A DNA stretch of 64,000 bases from assembly GCF_030272615.1 (NCBI RefSeq), contig NC_081405.1:473482008-473546007 (forward strand), read 5' to 3'. This document shows positions 10,443-20,796 of the stretch, piece by piece. A program made the translations under genes and the position numbers. Position 1 is the first letter of the stretch. Each line of letters starts with the position of its first letter. Source of the stretch: Cryptomeria japonica. Lineage: Eukaryota; Streptophyta; Pinopsida; Cupressales; Cupressaceae. Under the pieces are notes generated by a model. That model had not been told where the DNA came from, did no database searches, and worked only from the letters and a program-made list of their open reading frames with translations.

Positions 10443-12237
10443 TGTTGGCCCTCTCTTTCCCTATGTTTAGATCTATTACTATTTCTTGTGGTTCGGTTTT
10501 AGAAAGTTTTTGGTAATCTTTTGACTTTAAGCGGTTAATAATAGATATGGAGCATACTGGCTCTCTTTTTTTCCCTAAGCTCACTTTGAGCAGGTGAAAT
10601 GCTATGGTTTCTTTTTGTTTGTTTTATCATGTATGTGATAGAGGGATAATGGTACATAGGCACCTCTGCTAAAAGTTTATAGTCTACAAGACACAACCTA
10701 CATGAAGAGTCTATGGGCATTTTTTCTTTGACAGAGGTTTTAATAGCATATAGACACCTCTGATTCCTATTAATTTTTCCTACATAACAATACAAGGTGT
10801 TGGCCTATCCAACTATTTATCAACTAAAAAAAAAATAGCATCAAAGAGGGAGGAACTGAATCGCTATGCAATAGATTGTGATGGAATGATTATCAATGTT
10901 TTGTATTCTTTTTTATCGATCATTAATGAAGTATAGTGATTGTATTATAATTTGGATGGGGACATCACATGCACCCTTTTTGAGAATATGCTTGATGGAT
11001 CATAATCCATCATTTTTTCCAAATGCAATGAACCATTCCTTATTACTGTCAATGATGATCTTGAGTGGCAGGCATACAAATACTTAGGAGGGTCACTACT
11101 TGTTGGTCATATATAACATAGGCATTTGCGGGCCTCATTTTGCAATGTGCAAATAATTGGTTGTGTTTCCATTTTGACCTTTGTCTTCAATGTGTAGTGT
11201 TATTGAGGTGTATAGAGAAATATGTATTTGAAAATTTAGGAGACAAGATATGGACTTACTTGATCATCGCTAATAGAGAACCTGCAATACCCACACAATG
11301 AAAAGCCAAATTAACTAAGCAATACACACATATAGTAAAATATACTCCATTACACTTATATCACCGAATACCTTGTGTTCAAAAAATGATGCTCTGAAAA
11401 GAGCATGCACAAGAATTTATAGTCAATGAATCTATGAAATATGATGGACGCAAAAAAATATGCTAGAATCCATAGAGTAGGCTACAATTCTAGATTGGAA
11501 GATTGCTAAATTGCGTATTAGGATTGAAAAAGATAAAAGAATCTTATCATATACAAGACCTTTTAGAAAATTGAGGGATAGAATTAAGATGGCTGGCTAG
11601 GATTAAAGGGTACGCATACAAATTAATTAAATAATAAGCTAGCATGTAGAAGAAATAATAAAATAATGAAGGGGTTGGGAAGACAAAGATTAAGAGATAA
11701 ATGTCATGTGTCATAGACTGAAAAGTAAATGATTTAATTGTCCAAATAAAATTGTATTTAATAGAATAAGTGGGAGCAATTTAATAAATACAATATTTAT
11801 TTTATTAATGGAAATGATGATTGAAATAAAATAAAATATTTATTTGAATGATGAAAGGCTTAGAAAAGGAAAAATGAATTAATTATATAAATTAAAAATT
11901 ATATATATTTTTTTGGTTGAGATAAGTGCTATCTATAATGGGGATAGCTCCCTATATTGCTTCAAAAAAGAGATTATGTATTTCAACTTGACTCATACTA
12001 GTAGTTTGAAATACCTGCATCCTTCTCTAACCAGAAACAAATATACTTAAACACACAATCAACCTCACTATCATTCACTACAAAACCTTCTAAGACACAC
12101 TTACATAACACAATTTACAAATCCTATCATCAATACTCTGTATTCATGCCTTAGCCGCTACATTTTAAAGCCCACACAAATGTCTACATTCAAATAGTTC
12201 CTAACCTCTCATGAACTGGAGGATCAACACTACATAC
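10443..12237. other. Non-coding, AT-rich
   Basis: No supported gene. A pair of similar phrases ending CACCTCTG occurs near 10659-10668 and 10764-10773. The stretch 11600-11930 is very AT-rich. Nothing else stands out. Confidence 0.5.
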
Positions 12238-13089
12238 TCACCCAAATTGAAGAGATTTTTCAGTAGATGCCTCTGAAATCCACCAATCCTCTAAGTTCCT
12301 GAGCCTACAAAAAGGAGCCAAGTTGTCATTCATCATTGCACATCTAAACACTTCCCATGCCTCCTCTCCAAAATTTCTTATCCTCTCCCTCTCAACCTCC
12401 CTTTCCCTCTTCTCTCTTCTTACTATCTCTTTCTCACTATCCTCTGAATCCTCCTCGTTTCCTTCTTCAGACCCACCTGATTCACTACCTTCATTTGAAT
12501 CTGAGGAGAAATAATTTTCAGCGTTGAAGTATACTTTCAAGACACTCTCTTTAACCCCTTCATGCAACTACAAAATGGATTTTTCCACCACATCTCCATT
12601 AACTCCTTTCATGAATCCCTCCATTAGCTTGACACACCTTTCCCTTGAATCTAATATGTCCACCAGGGGAGCCAACATAGCCTCACATATAAACCCATTG
12701 CACTCGTGCCTATCTATGTTCAAAGAGACTTCCACCATGCCACAAATTGTATTATATATATATATTCTTCTGTGACAAAAAGGTCTCTGATCTGGACTTC
12801 CAGAAGCTCCTCACCATTCCAGCAACTGAGCCCTACAAAGTTCACCATATTCTATGCTCTCTCTTCAGCTTCTGCACTATAAAAAACTTGTATGCTCTCA
12901 TCCTCTCCAACTTGTTCTCTATATAAGACCGATGAACATCTAGAACATACCAAGAATCCAAGAAAAATCTCTACAACTCTCCATCCGAAGCTCTAAAAAT
13001 ATAATCCCAAATCTAAAGCACTCGATTACAATCTTCTTTGTGAGACGGGCTTAGAATGCCAACATATTTAGAACCATCTCTGTGTTGTC
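12238..13089 (-). pseudogene. Unrecognised plant protein pseudogene
   Basis: Read on minus from 13089. The first part carries KYVGILSPSHKEDCNRVL, then a TAG, then IWDYIFRASDGEL, a TAG, then FFLDSWYVLDVHRSYIENK and KFFIVQKLKREHRIW, and a TGA. After a shift of frame come EELLEVQIRDLFVTEEY (about 12770-12830) and, from about 12740, a segment MVEVSLNIDRHECNGF running to a TAG at 12568-12570. The same frame then goes on through an Asp/Glu/Ser-rich stretch and a charged Arg/Glu-rich helix (REKREREVERER) to WEVFRCAMMNDNLAPF and the stop at 12238. The long, consistent protein-like sequence shows a real gene that has decayed. A CACAG before about 12764 may be an old splice acceptor. I do not recognise the family. 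Confidence 0.6.
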
Positions 13090-13296
13090 AACTCAACTTT
13101 GACAAGACGAACCAATAAATGCAACCTCATTTCTTTAAAATAGCTAAAAGCCACGCTGCTGGAAAGGACAAGCCATTTAAAATTTATGATCATTACAATA
13201 CTTAGGATATAATAATTAAATAAATAAAATATTTATTTATGTGAACATGACATTCTTAGCCGTCTACAATTGATAGTGTCTTTTGATATAAATTGG
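13090..13296. other. Non-coding gap
   Basis: AT-rich sequence between two oppositely oriented relics. Could be an old shared upstream region or nothing. Confidence 0.3.
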
Positions 13297-16100
13297 ATCC
13301 TTGTTCCTTTTTCAGATCAAAGATGTCACATACATTCAGAGCTATGTTCAAAGAAGCTATTGCTATTGCTTCACCTCTCTCTAAACCGGATGACACACCA
13401 AGAGTTGGCTACGTTGCCCGGTTGGTTGTGCCATATGACACCTGCTTGCATGTAAGTTCAATAGATTCAATCGATGAGACAACATGTACTTTTTCTTGGT
13501 TTTTTCATCCTTTGTAAGTCTTGTGATTGGGAGGTCGAATTTTTATACTCAAGAGGGAGCTAGGGCTTCAAATCTGAATCAGGCGCTAGTTGGGCATTCG
13601 ATTTTGAAGCCATTGAAAGGTGGTCTTGAAACTGACTGCACAACCATATCGATAATCATCTCTTGTTTGTATTGCAATTTATTTCTAGATGTGTGTGTTG
13701 TAATTACTGGAAGTAGGGCTTCATAAGGGAAAAAATACACTACTTTATGGAGTTAAAAGCATTGTTGATCTCTTTTTTATTATTCAACAGTAGCATGATA
13801 ATGTGTTTGTTGGTGGGGAAGATGAGACCATTGAGAATGTAGAGGAGTGCAAGAATATGGTTGAGGATTGCGGTGATAGTGAGAAAGAGGACATCCGTAG
13901 CCATTACGAGGCTACGACTGAGGACATCGAAGGGTAGGGTGTTGATGGTCATGAACAGGGACAACAAGGGGGAAGTATTGAAATGCACTATTTGTTATTA
14001 TATTCCGTATCATCTCTATAATACTTTATTCGAGCAAAATTGAACGTGATGTTTTGTTGTATACGGTATGTGTAGCAAAAGTCTAACCACAAAAGAGAAA
14101 AGGTTGATGGTAGGTTTTTCTACTTTTGTCTCTTCAGCGAATGTTCATATAATGGAGGTCGTAGATTTTGGGATATGGGGAGGTTGAACCTGCATAGATT
14201 GTCAGTGCACAACCTCCCATTATTGGAGGCTCTAAGACGTGGTCGTACACTGCACGCTACCAATAAATGCAGCCAGCACCGCATAGAGTTAGCATGAAGA
14301 TATGTGAATAAGAAGGTGGGTGATGTCGAGTACCATATGATAGTACTGTACAATATGCAAAAAAAGCATGCCATTGATCGGGTGTGCATAGATTATGGGA
14401 CAAAAATGTTTGATGAGCTTCCTGCCGAAGGGAAGGAAGAGATAAACGAAGCAATGCGGGTGTAAAATAGCAGTCCATTGAGGGAGGAGATATTGAAGAA
14501 GGTTTTACAGTTAATGGAAAGAAAGAAACTTGGAAGAGAGGTAATTCCTAGTGATTTTTTTATTTTATACTTCACTATAATTGATGTAATTTTCCAAATT
14601 ACGCATAATTGAGCTATCCTAGGCTGATGGAAGGTGGTTTGTAACAACAGAGGCGATATTGAAGTGAATATGGGATTGTATGCATTGCCTAGAACAAATG
14701 TGAGACTCAATGACAGTGCACCTTGTTTGCTGGGGAGGCAAAAGAAGATGAAAGTTGTCACAAAAAAAGATGACTTCAGTTGAGGTCAAATATTTGTCAT
14801 CAAAGGTGAATGTTTGTTCATATATGTGTTTGCATTGCATATTATTCTTTGTACTCCATAGGCTTCTACATTGATTGTTCCATCCCTGTGATGTTAGGCT
14901 GATGTTGACGGGGTTAGTGGAGGGAGCCCGTAGTTGTCCAGAGCTCTGGCTGACACTATATGTAGTGGGCCAGAAAAAGTATCTCACAAACCTCGGACGT
15001 CCATTAGGACAAAGCGGCAGAAGGAGACGATGAACAAAAAGTTCAGTGCACCCAGAGACGAGAAGAATGCAGGGCAGTCTCTTGATTTGGGACAAACGTT
15101 GGAGGATACAACCAAACATCAATAGGTAATACAAGAAGTTTTATGTAGCTAAATCAGTTGCAAGGATCTCTAATTTTTGAAAAATTTCGTGTTTTCGGAT
15201 TTTCGTGTTCTTGATGGGCAGTTTTGCAGCTAGTTTTCCCTCATATGGTTTAATTCTATAGTTGTGCTCATTTTGAATGTGCCCTCTTTTGCAACATACT
15301 GTCATAGAAGGAAACATTGATGGGAAGAAACTTTCCACAAGAAATGATAATGACTTTGCAACTGCTGACCACGATGGGGATGAAGGGGATAATGTGTGTC
15401 ACCCACCTATTTTGGTATTGTTATATTGTGTTGACATGAATTGATTTAGTTATGTTGATGGAAAACTATACAAAAATGTTATTTATGTTAGCACATGGAT
15501 ACATTACTCATGCAACCAACTGTGCAAGATGAGGAAAACTGTATCGATGAAGATGAGCACACTTTTGTTGTTGAAGATGAACTACACCTTCAACTCAATG
15601 GCAAAGTTTTTGGTAAAGGTATTGTTGATGGGTTTGGGAGGGGTGTGTGATGTCATGACAATCCCCTCCAACGAGGTTGTGCTAAAGTCTGAATCGTGGA
15701 TGTCTTTGATGGCAATGCCTCACTGCCTTATCCACATTCCTTCTCCGAGTCATTATCGGACTCCATTAAGTTGTGGGAGGTGTGGGATATCAAAGACCTC
15801 ATCTATGTGCCATCTATGGTAAGATTGCAAGGTCCTTTCCTTTTTTCTCTCATGCGTCCATTTAACTTTTTCAAATGCAACAATATTGGTAGCAGTCATT
15901 TGATGTCTCTTTTTATGTGGTAGGTTATAATTGTCGAAACTCTTGAGCCAGAAAATCAAGATATTAAATGCAATCCTATGATCAAACAGACAAGTGTGAA
16001 GCTACAAACACTTGGCATCACACCTCCCGAGTTACATAAGAACCCGAAGAAGTGTCAAGTCTTCTACTCTGGTGTCAACTCTGTTGCGCAAAATAGGTAG
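13297..16100 (+). pseudogene. Multi-exon gene relic, perhaps CACTA-type accessory gene
   Basis: Several plus-strand segments read as protein and are separated by AT-rich, intron-like DNA: 13324-13452 (HTFRAMFKEAIAIASPLSK), 13800-13937 (acidic, VGGEDETIENVEEC), 14150-14462 (RFWDMGRLNLHRLSVHNL, then NKKVGDVEYHMIVLYN), 14650-14779 (MGLYALPRTNVRLNDSAP), 14900-15125 (PEKVSHKPRTSIRTKRQK) and 15495-15830. The last contains LNGKVFGKGIVDGFGRG, an in-frame TGA, then VDVFDGNASLPYPHSFS and WEVWDIKDLIYV. That pattern (a G-rich turn, KV, then LP-P and a closing W-D segment) resembles the C-terminal domain found in plant En/Spm (CACTA) accessory proteins; this is inference from memory of the pattern. Likely splice sites include TTAG before 14900 and GGTAATA after 15124. 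Stops break several segments. Confidence 0.45.
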
Positions 16101-16499
16101 AGGAGGTGATAAATATATTTTTGATGTGTCTATCCCCCTTATGAGACTCAAAATAGAAGTTTGAAAGCTCAGACAGTAGACATTAATAATTATAGCCAAA
16201 TACTCTAGTGGAAGAATACTCTTCATAAACCATTTGCAAGGAGGCAGTTGGTCTGACAAGTGATGAAGTTGATGAAAAGGGTGTGCCTCCTGTTACCGCG
16301 AGGAGTGGGGGGCTAAAAAAATTATTAATTAGTTGTTGTTTGCCTTCATAAGAGGCTTGTTCTGCTATAAAAATTTTCTAGATTATATGGTTGGCTTCTC
16401 TTCAATAAGATGTCAAAAATGATGTAGACTATTTGCCAAAAAATAAAAAGATATTTTGAATTGATATGGGAATGTTATATTTCAATGAATCTCATGTTT

Positions 16500-16900
16500 A
16501 TTGTATCATGTATGGTTATTCTATGTAAATCGCATTGAAGTTAATTTTAAAAAATTGAATGGTTATTTTCAACATAACAAATTGATTTCATTCAAACATA
16601 TTCAACAGTAATTTTGAATAAATTAGATTGAGTTCTTTTGAACACCTTAACTGGTTTTCCGTATGCTTATTTTCAATAAAACATATTGTTTTGATTTGGA
16701 CATTTTCAATTTTTGTTAAAAAGAAATATGATAGATCACATTTACACATCTTCACTAGTTATAAATCTGATTGAGTTCATTTGAACACCTTGAATGGTTA
16801 CAATATTCAATTCATCAGATTGAGTTGATTTATACATTTTGAATGTTTTATCGTATTCAGGGAATTTAAACATCTTTCATGGTTATTTTTACTATCTTTT
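16500..16900. repeat. Degenerate tandem repeat
   Basis: A phrase like (A/C)TGATTGAGTTCATTTGAACACC followed by TTGAATGGTTA recurs at about 16625, 16768 and 16820, with weaker copies from 16535. Very AT-rich and non-coding. Confidence 0.5.
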
Positions 16901-17134
16901 TATATTACATTATCATCCACACATAATGATCATCTGACACACACGTTGACACCAAACCCTCTCAACATTTCTCTTTCTCTGACTGAGAGACAAAACATCA
17001 AATCTCTTCAAACCCACGTGCAATCTGTTTGTAACACCCCTCCAATTTTAAGATAATGATAGAACACAACATAATATAGGTTTGTGCCCATTGGTGGGAT
17101 TATTAGCCCAAAAACATGAAAGATACATATTTTA

Positions 17135-17550
17135 AATGTTGTTGTTTACCCTAGATCAAGGTTTTAACAGTTTTGACAAAAATTGTTCGATCTCCTTCAA
17201 TTTAAAACCAAATCACAGGAAACGAATAGAAAATGGTAGAGAACTCTTCAATGTATCATTCCAAATTGATTTGCACAGTAAAAGAATGAGGAATCAATGT
17301 GATTTGAAGGCTGAGATCAGACTGTTACGAGGGAACAAGAAGGAAAGTGCATAAATGTTTGTGTTTTCTATTGATTTCTCTTCAATACATTAAAAATCTT
17401 TCAAAAAATCTTCATGGTCGACCATTCAAGGCCTATTTAAGCATTTTGATGACAAGTATAGCTTCCCTTAACCACTTTTCAAACCAAATGTATGTCGAAG
17501 ACCAAAATTGACAACTTTTGACAATTTTCACATGACAACTTTGAGACATA
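17135..17550. other. Non-coding, AT-rich
   Basis: An open frame of 72 codons at 17136-17354 is charged and has no recognisable motif. I leave it uncalled. The stretch leads into the minisatellite. Confidence 0.35.
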
Positions 17551-17762
17551 ATTGACATGTCATGTTATTGATCCATCATGTTATTGAATCGTCGTGTTAT
17601 TGACTCGTCAAGTTATTGACATGTCATATTATTAACTCATTATGTTATTGATGCATTGAGTTATTGACACATCATGTTATTAACCCTTCATGTTATTGAC
17701 TCATCATGTTATTGACACGTCATGTTATTGATCCATCATGTTATTGACTCGTCATGTTATTG
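17551..17762 (+). repeat. 16-bp minisatellite, block 1
   Basis: About 13 copies of a 16-bp unit with consensus CATGTTATTGACTCGT. Copies differ mostly in the last six bases (ACTCGT, ACACGT, ATCCAT, ACTCAT). Just outside the left arm of the inverted repeat at 17871-18756. Same unit as block 2. Confidence 0.9.
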
Positions 17763-17870
17763 GGGTCAATATTTACTTCTCCACCAGAGTGGCATTTCTT
17801 AGTTTTTCTTTAAGCCAAAAAGACTTAAACTCTAGGGAATTCACAGAATTCTCATCTCTTCTTTTTTAAG

Positions 17871-18756
17871 TCATGTCAATCACCATGTGAGGCAATAAAG
17901 GCTCTGAAATCACCATGTTCCCTTATCCCAGGAGTCACTTTTCATCTTTTCTCATTGCTCTTGGATAACTTTTCATCATTTCTGGCTTTGCTTCTTATCC
18001 TGGGCCCCTCTTCTCTATCTATCGCATCCTTTTGGGATAATAATTATTTTGGAAATTATTGTTCTTTTATCCCAGAGCATTTCTTTCATCTTTGTCACTT
18101 ATACTTACTAAACACTATGCCCTTCATCCCCCGAGATAACTCTCACCTTGTCTTTCTTCATTATTTTTACCCCGAAGCCTCAAATGATGCTCCTCTTAGC
18201 CCCCAAAGATAAGATTTTCTTTGTATTTCCTTCACGGCCTTCCGAGATAAGGCTTTCTCTATTTATTATTCCTTTTCCTTATCCCAAACGTCAACATATC
18301 AAAGCTAACTCTATGTATATTTTCTTCCTCTGGGATAATTTCCGCTTAGACTTCCTTTTTATCATTATCTTGGGATCATTTATAATACTTTGCTACCTGA
18401 TCCAAGGTATTTTCCTTCGTGCCAATGGCTTTATATTTTTATCCTGATCTCTTCTTTCCCTTTTCTTTGAACCCCATGGGATAATCATTTCCTTTATATT
18501 TTCTTATCCCAGAGCATAGTCTTTGACTTTGAAAAGCCGCTCGAGGCAAGGAAAGCATTCCTCGTTCCTTTGTAAAATTATCCTGGGGCCTTTGGGGACT
18601 AGCTAGAGACTTCCCCGGGGTAACTTTCCTTCTTCATGATCCCTCAATAAGATTTATCCTAGACAACCTTTGGATGTCGTTCTTTGCTCCTCGAGATAAC
18701 TTTTCCTTCTCTGCTCCACTATTGTCTTATCCTGGGCAACATACTGGAGATCATTA
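17871..18756 (+). repeat. Left arm of a large imperfect inverted repeat
   Basis: Pairs with the reverse complement of 19404-20410. Matching landmarks run from the outer end (TCATGTCAATCACCA with TTGACATGACA at 20401) through TTTATATTTTCTTATCCCAG (about 18494-18513, matched near 19680-19700) to the inner end (GAGATCATTATGAC matched at 19404-19418). The arm is also internally repetitive: TTATCCC(A/T)G or CGAGATAA phrases recur every 50-100 bp. Open frames here are by-products of this repeat and not called. Confidence 0.8.
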
Positions 18757-19403
18757 TGACATGTCATGTTATTGACTCGTCGAGTTATTCACATGTAATA
18801 TTATTGTCCCATCATGTTATTGACCCATCATTTTATTGCCACATCATATTATTGACTTGTCGAGTTATTGACATGTCATGTTATTATCACATCATGTTAT
18901 TGACTCGTCATGTTATTGACACGTCATGTTATTGACTCATCATGTTATTGAATCATCATGTTATTGACTCGTCATGTTACTGACTCGTCAAGTTATTGAC
19001 ATGTCATGTTATTGACCCATCATGTTATTGACTCATCATGTTATTGACTCATTGAGTTATTAACACGTCATGTTATTGACTCGTTATTGACTTGTCAAGT
19101 TATTGACACATCATGTTACTGACCCGTCATGTTATTGACTCATCATGTTATTGACATGTCATGTTATTGACCCACCATGTTATTGACTCGTCATGTTATT
19201 GACTCGTCATGTTATTGACTCGTCATGTTATTGACTCGTCATGTTATTGACTCGTCATGTTATTGACTCGTCATGTTATTGACTCGTCATGTTATTGACT
19301 CGTCATGTTATTGACTTGTCGAGTTATTGACACGTTATTTTATTGACACCATTTGTTATGACTCATCATGTTATTGACACCATTTGTTATTGACTCATCA
19401 TGT
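18757..19403 (+). repeat. 16-bp minisatellite, block 2 (loop of the inverted repeat)
   Basis: About 40 copies of CATGTTATTGACTCGT. The stretch 19180-19310 holds some eight identical units in a row, while the edges are more diverged, as expected from recent unequal exchange or slippage in the centre. It fills the whole gap between the two inverted arms. Confidence 0.93.
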
Positions 19404-20410
19404 ATCATTATGATCGCCATAGGATAAGAGTTTTCTCTTTGTTTTACTCTGGTTTCTTATCTCGGGCCCCATTTCTTTAACACTTCTAGTCCCCCAAGAT
19501 AAGCAATGCACATATGCTTATCTCATTTCTTTCCCCGAAGAGTCGAACTTCCTAAGAGCCAAGTCACCAACTAAAAATTGCCATGGGGAGATTTCAAGTT
19601 GGTTCTGAAAGGCCTCGAAATACTAAGAGATGTGGAGTGCCTTCCTTGCCCTGGGTGAATTTTCAAGGTTAAAGACTGTGCCCTGGGATAAGAAAATATA
19701 AAGGGAAAAGGTTATCCCAGAAGGTTCCAGAGGAAAAGAAAGTGAGGCCTGGGGTAAAAAATGTAAAGTGAGAGGCAAAGAGAATTTTATCCCAGAGCGG
19801 TTAGCAAAACATTTCTGGTGGACTTGAGATAATAATATAAAGGAAAAATAAGAAAAAGTTACCCCAGAGGGAGAGAGAATACATAGAGCCAAACTTTGGA
19901 TTTCAATGAGAATATGCATATGGTAATCGAGGCTCCAAGATAAGAGAGTTAGTAAATAAGCAGTAAAAATTTTATCATGAAGGGTAGCATAGATCAAAGA
20001 AAGATGGCCCAGGATAAAGAAGTGAAGAGAAATACAAAAGAAGGCTTATCTTGGGGGGGCAAAGAAAGGCATCCTGAGAAGCTCTGGGATAAAAATAACA
20101 AATGAAAGCGAAGTGAAAAGTTATCCCGGGAGGCACAAGGTGTAGTGGTGACTAGATTTTGGGTTTCAATGAGAATAAATAAAAGAAAGACAAAGCTCTG
20201 CTCCGAGATAAGAAAAGAATAAAAATCAATGTAATTTTTTTCCCAAAGAGATGTGAAAGACAAAGAGAAGAGCCCCAGGATTAAAAAACAAAGTCAGAGA
20301 TAGTGAAATTTTATACCGGAGCAGTGAGTAAAGTTGCAAAAGAATGCGTGAGATAAGTAAACATGACGATTTCAAGGCTTTTATTACCCCACGTGGTGAT
20401 TGACATGACA
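19404..20410 (-). repeat. Right arm of the inverted repeat
   Basis: Reverse-complement partner of 17871-18756. It is about 120 bp longer through indels. Phrases such as CTGGGATAAGAAAATATAAAGG and TTATCCCAGAG here mirror those in the left arm. Confidence 0.8.
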
Positions 20411-20796
20411 TTCAGGTGGCATAAGAGGATGGTGGAAGCTCAGTGGTCTAGAGGGAGTCAAGGGATGATCGTGGTCGTTTGATTGATCATCAATGGTGGA
20501 AATTCATACTTCTGAGCTAATGACCACTTTGCTTCGCATAGAGGAATCAAATGGCATTGCAATAAAAGAAAGAACTCTTTCACATTCATCTTTGTGAAGC
20601 ATTCAGGCAATTAGAGAGAATTTGCAGAGCGAGTAGAGGGAGAATTCAACCAGTTCAAAGGAGTCCAATCACGAGCAACAAACCAGTAAGTGCAATTCAA
20701 TCTTTTTTTCTATGTGTTTTTAGTTGAAGTACTCGTAGCAATTGCAAGTGTTTTCAGGGCCCTAGGTTTAATTTTCTTCTCTCTAAAAGTTTAGTC
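20411..20796 (+). other. Upstream region of pseudogene B
   Basis: No open frame. A sequence ACCAGTAAGTGC at 20683-20694 looks like a splice donor, and a T-rich run with GTTTTCAGGG at 20749-20758 looks like an acceptor, so B may have had a short intron in its 5' leader. A Kozak-like GTCATGG marks the start. Confidence 0.4.

Noticed and set aside
12323..12514. Ser/Leu-rich plus-strand frame
   Set aside because: It is the antisense shadow of the acidic part of the minus-strand pseudogene.
17955..18447. Overlapping open frames in the left inverted arm
   Set aside because: They follow the repeat structure and reappear on the opposite strand in the right arm. Low-complexity Phe/Leu/Ser content and no motif.
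18757..19403. CRISPR-like regular repeat
   Set aside because: Units are head-to-tail with no unique spacers, in a plant genome. It is a minisatellite.
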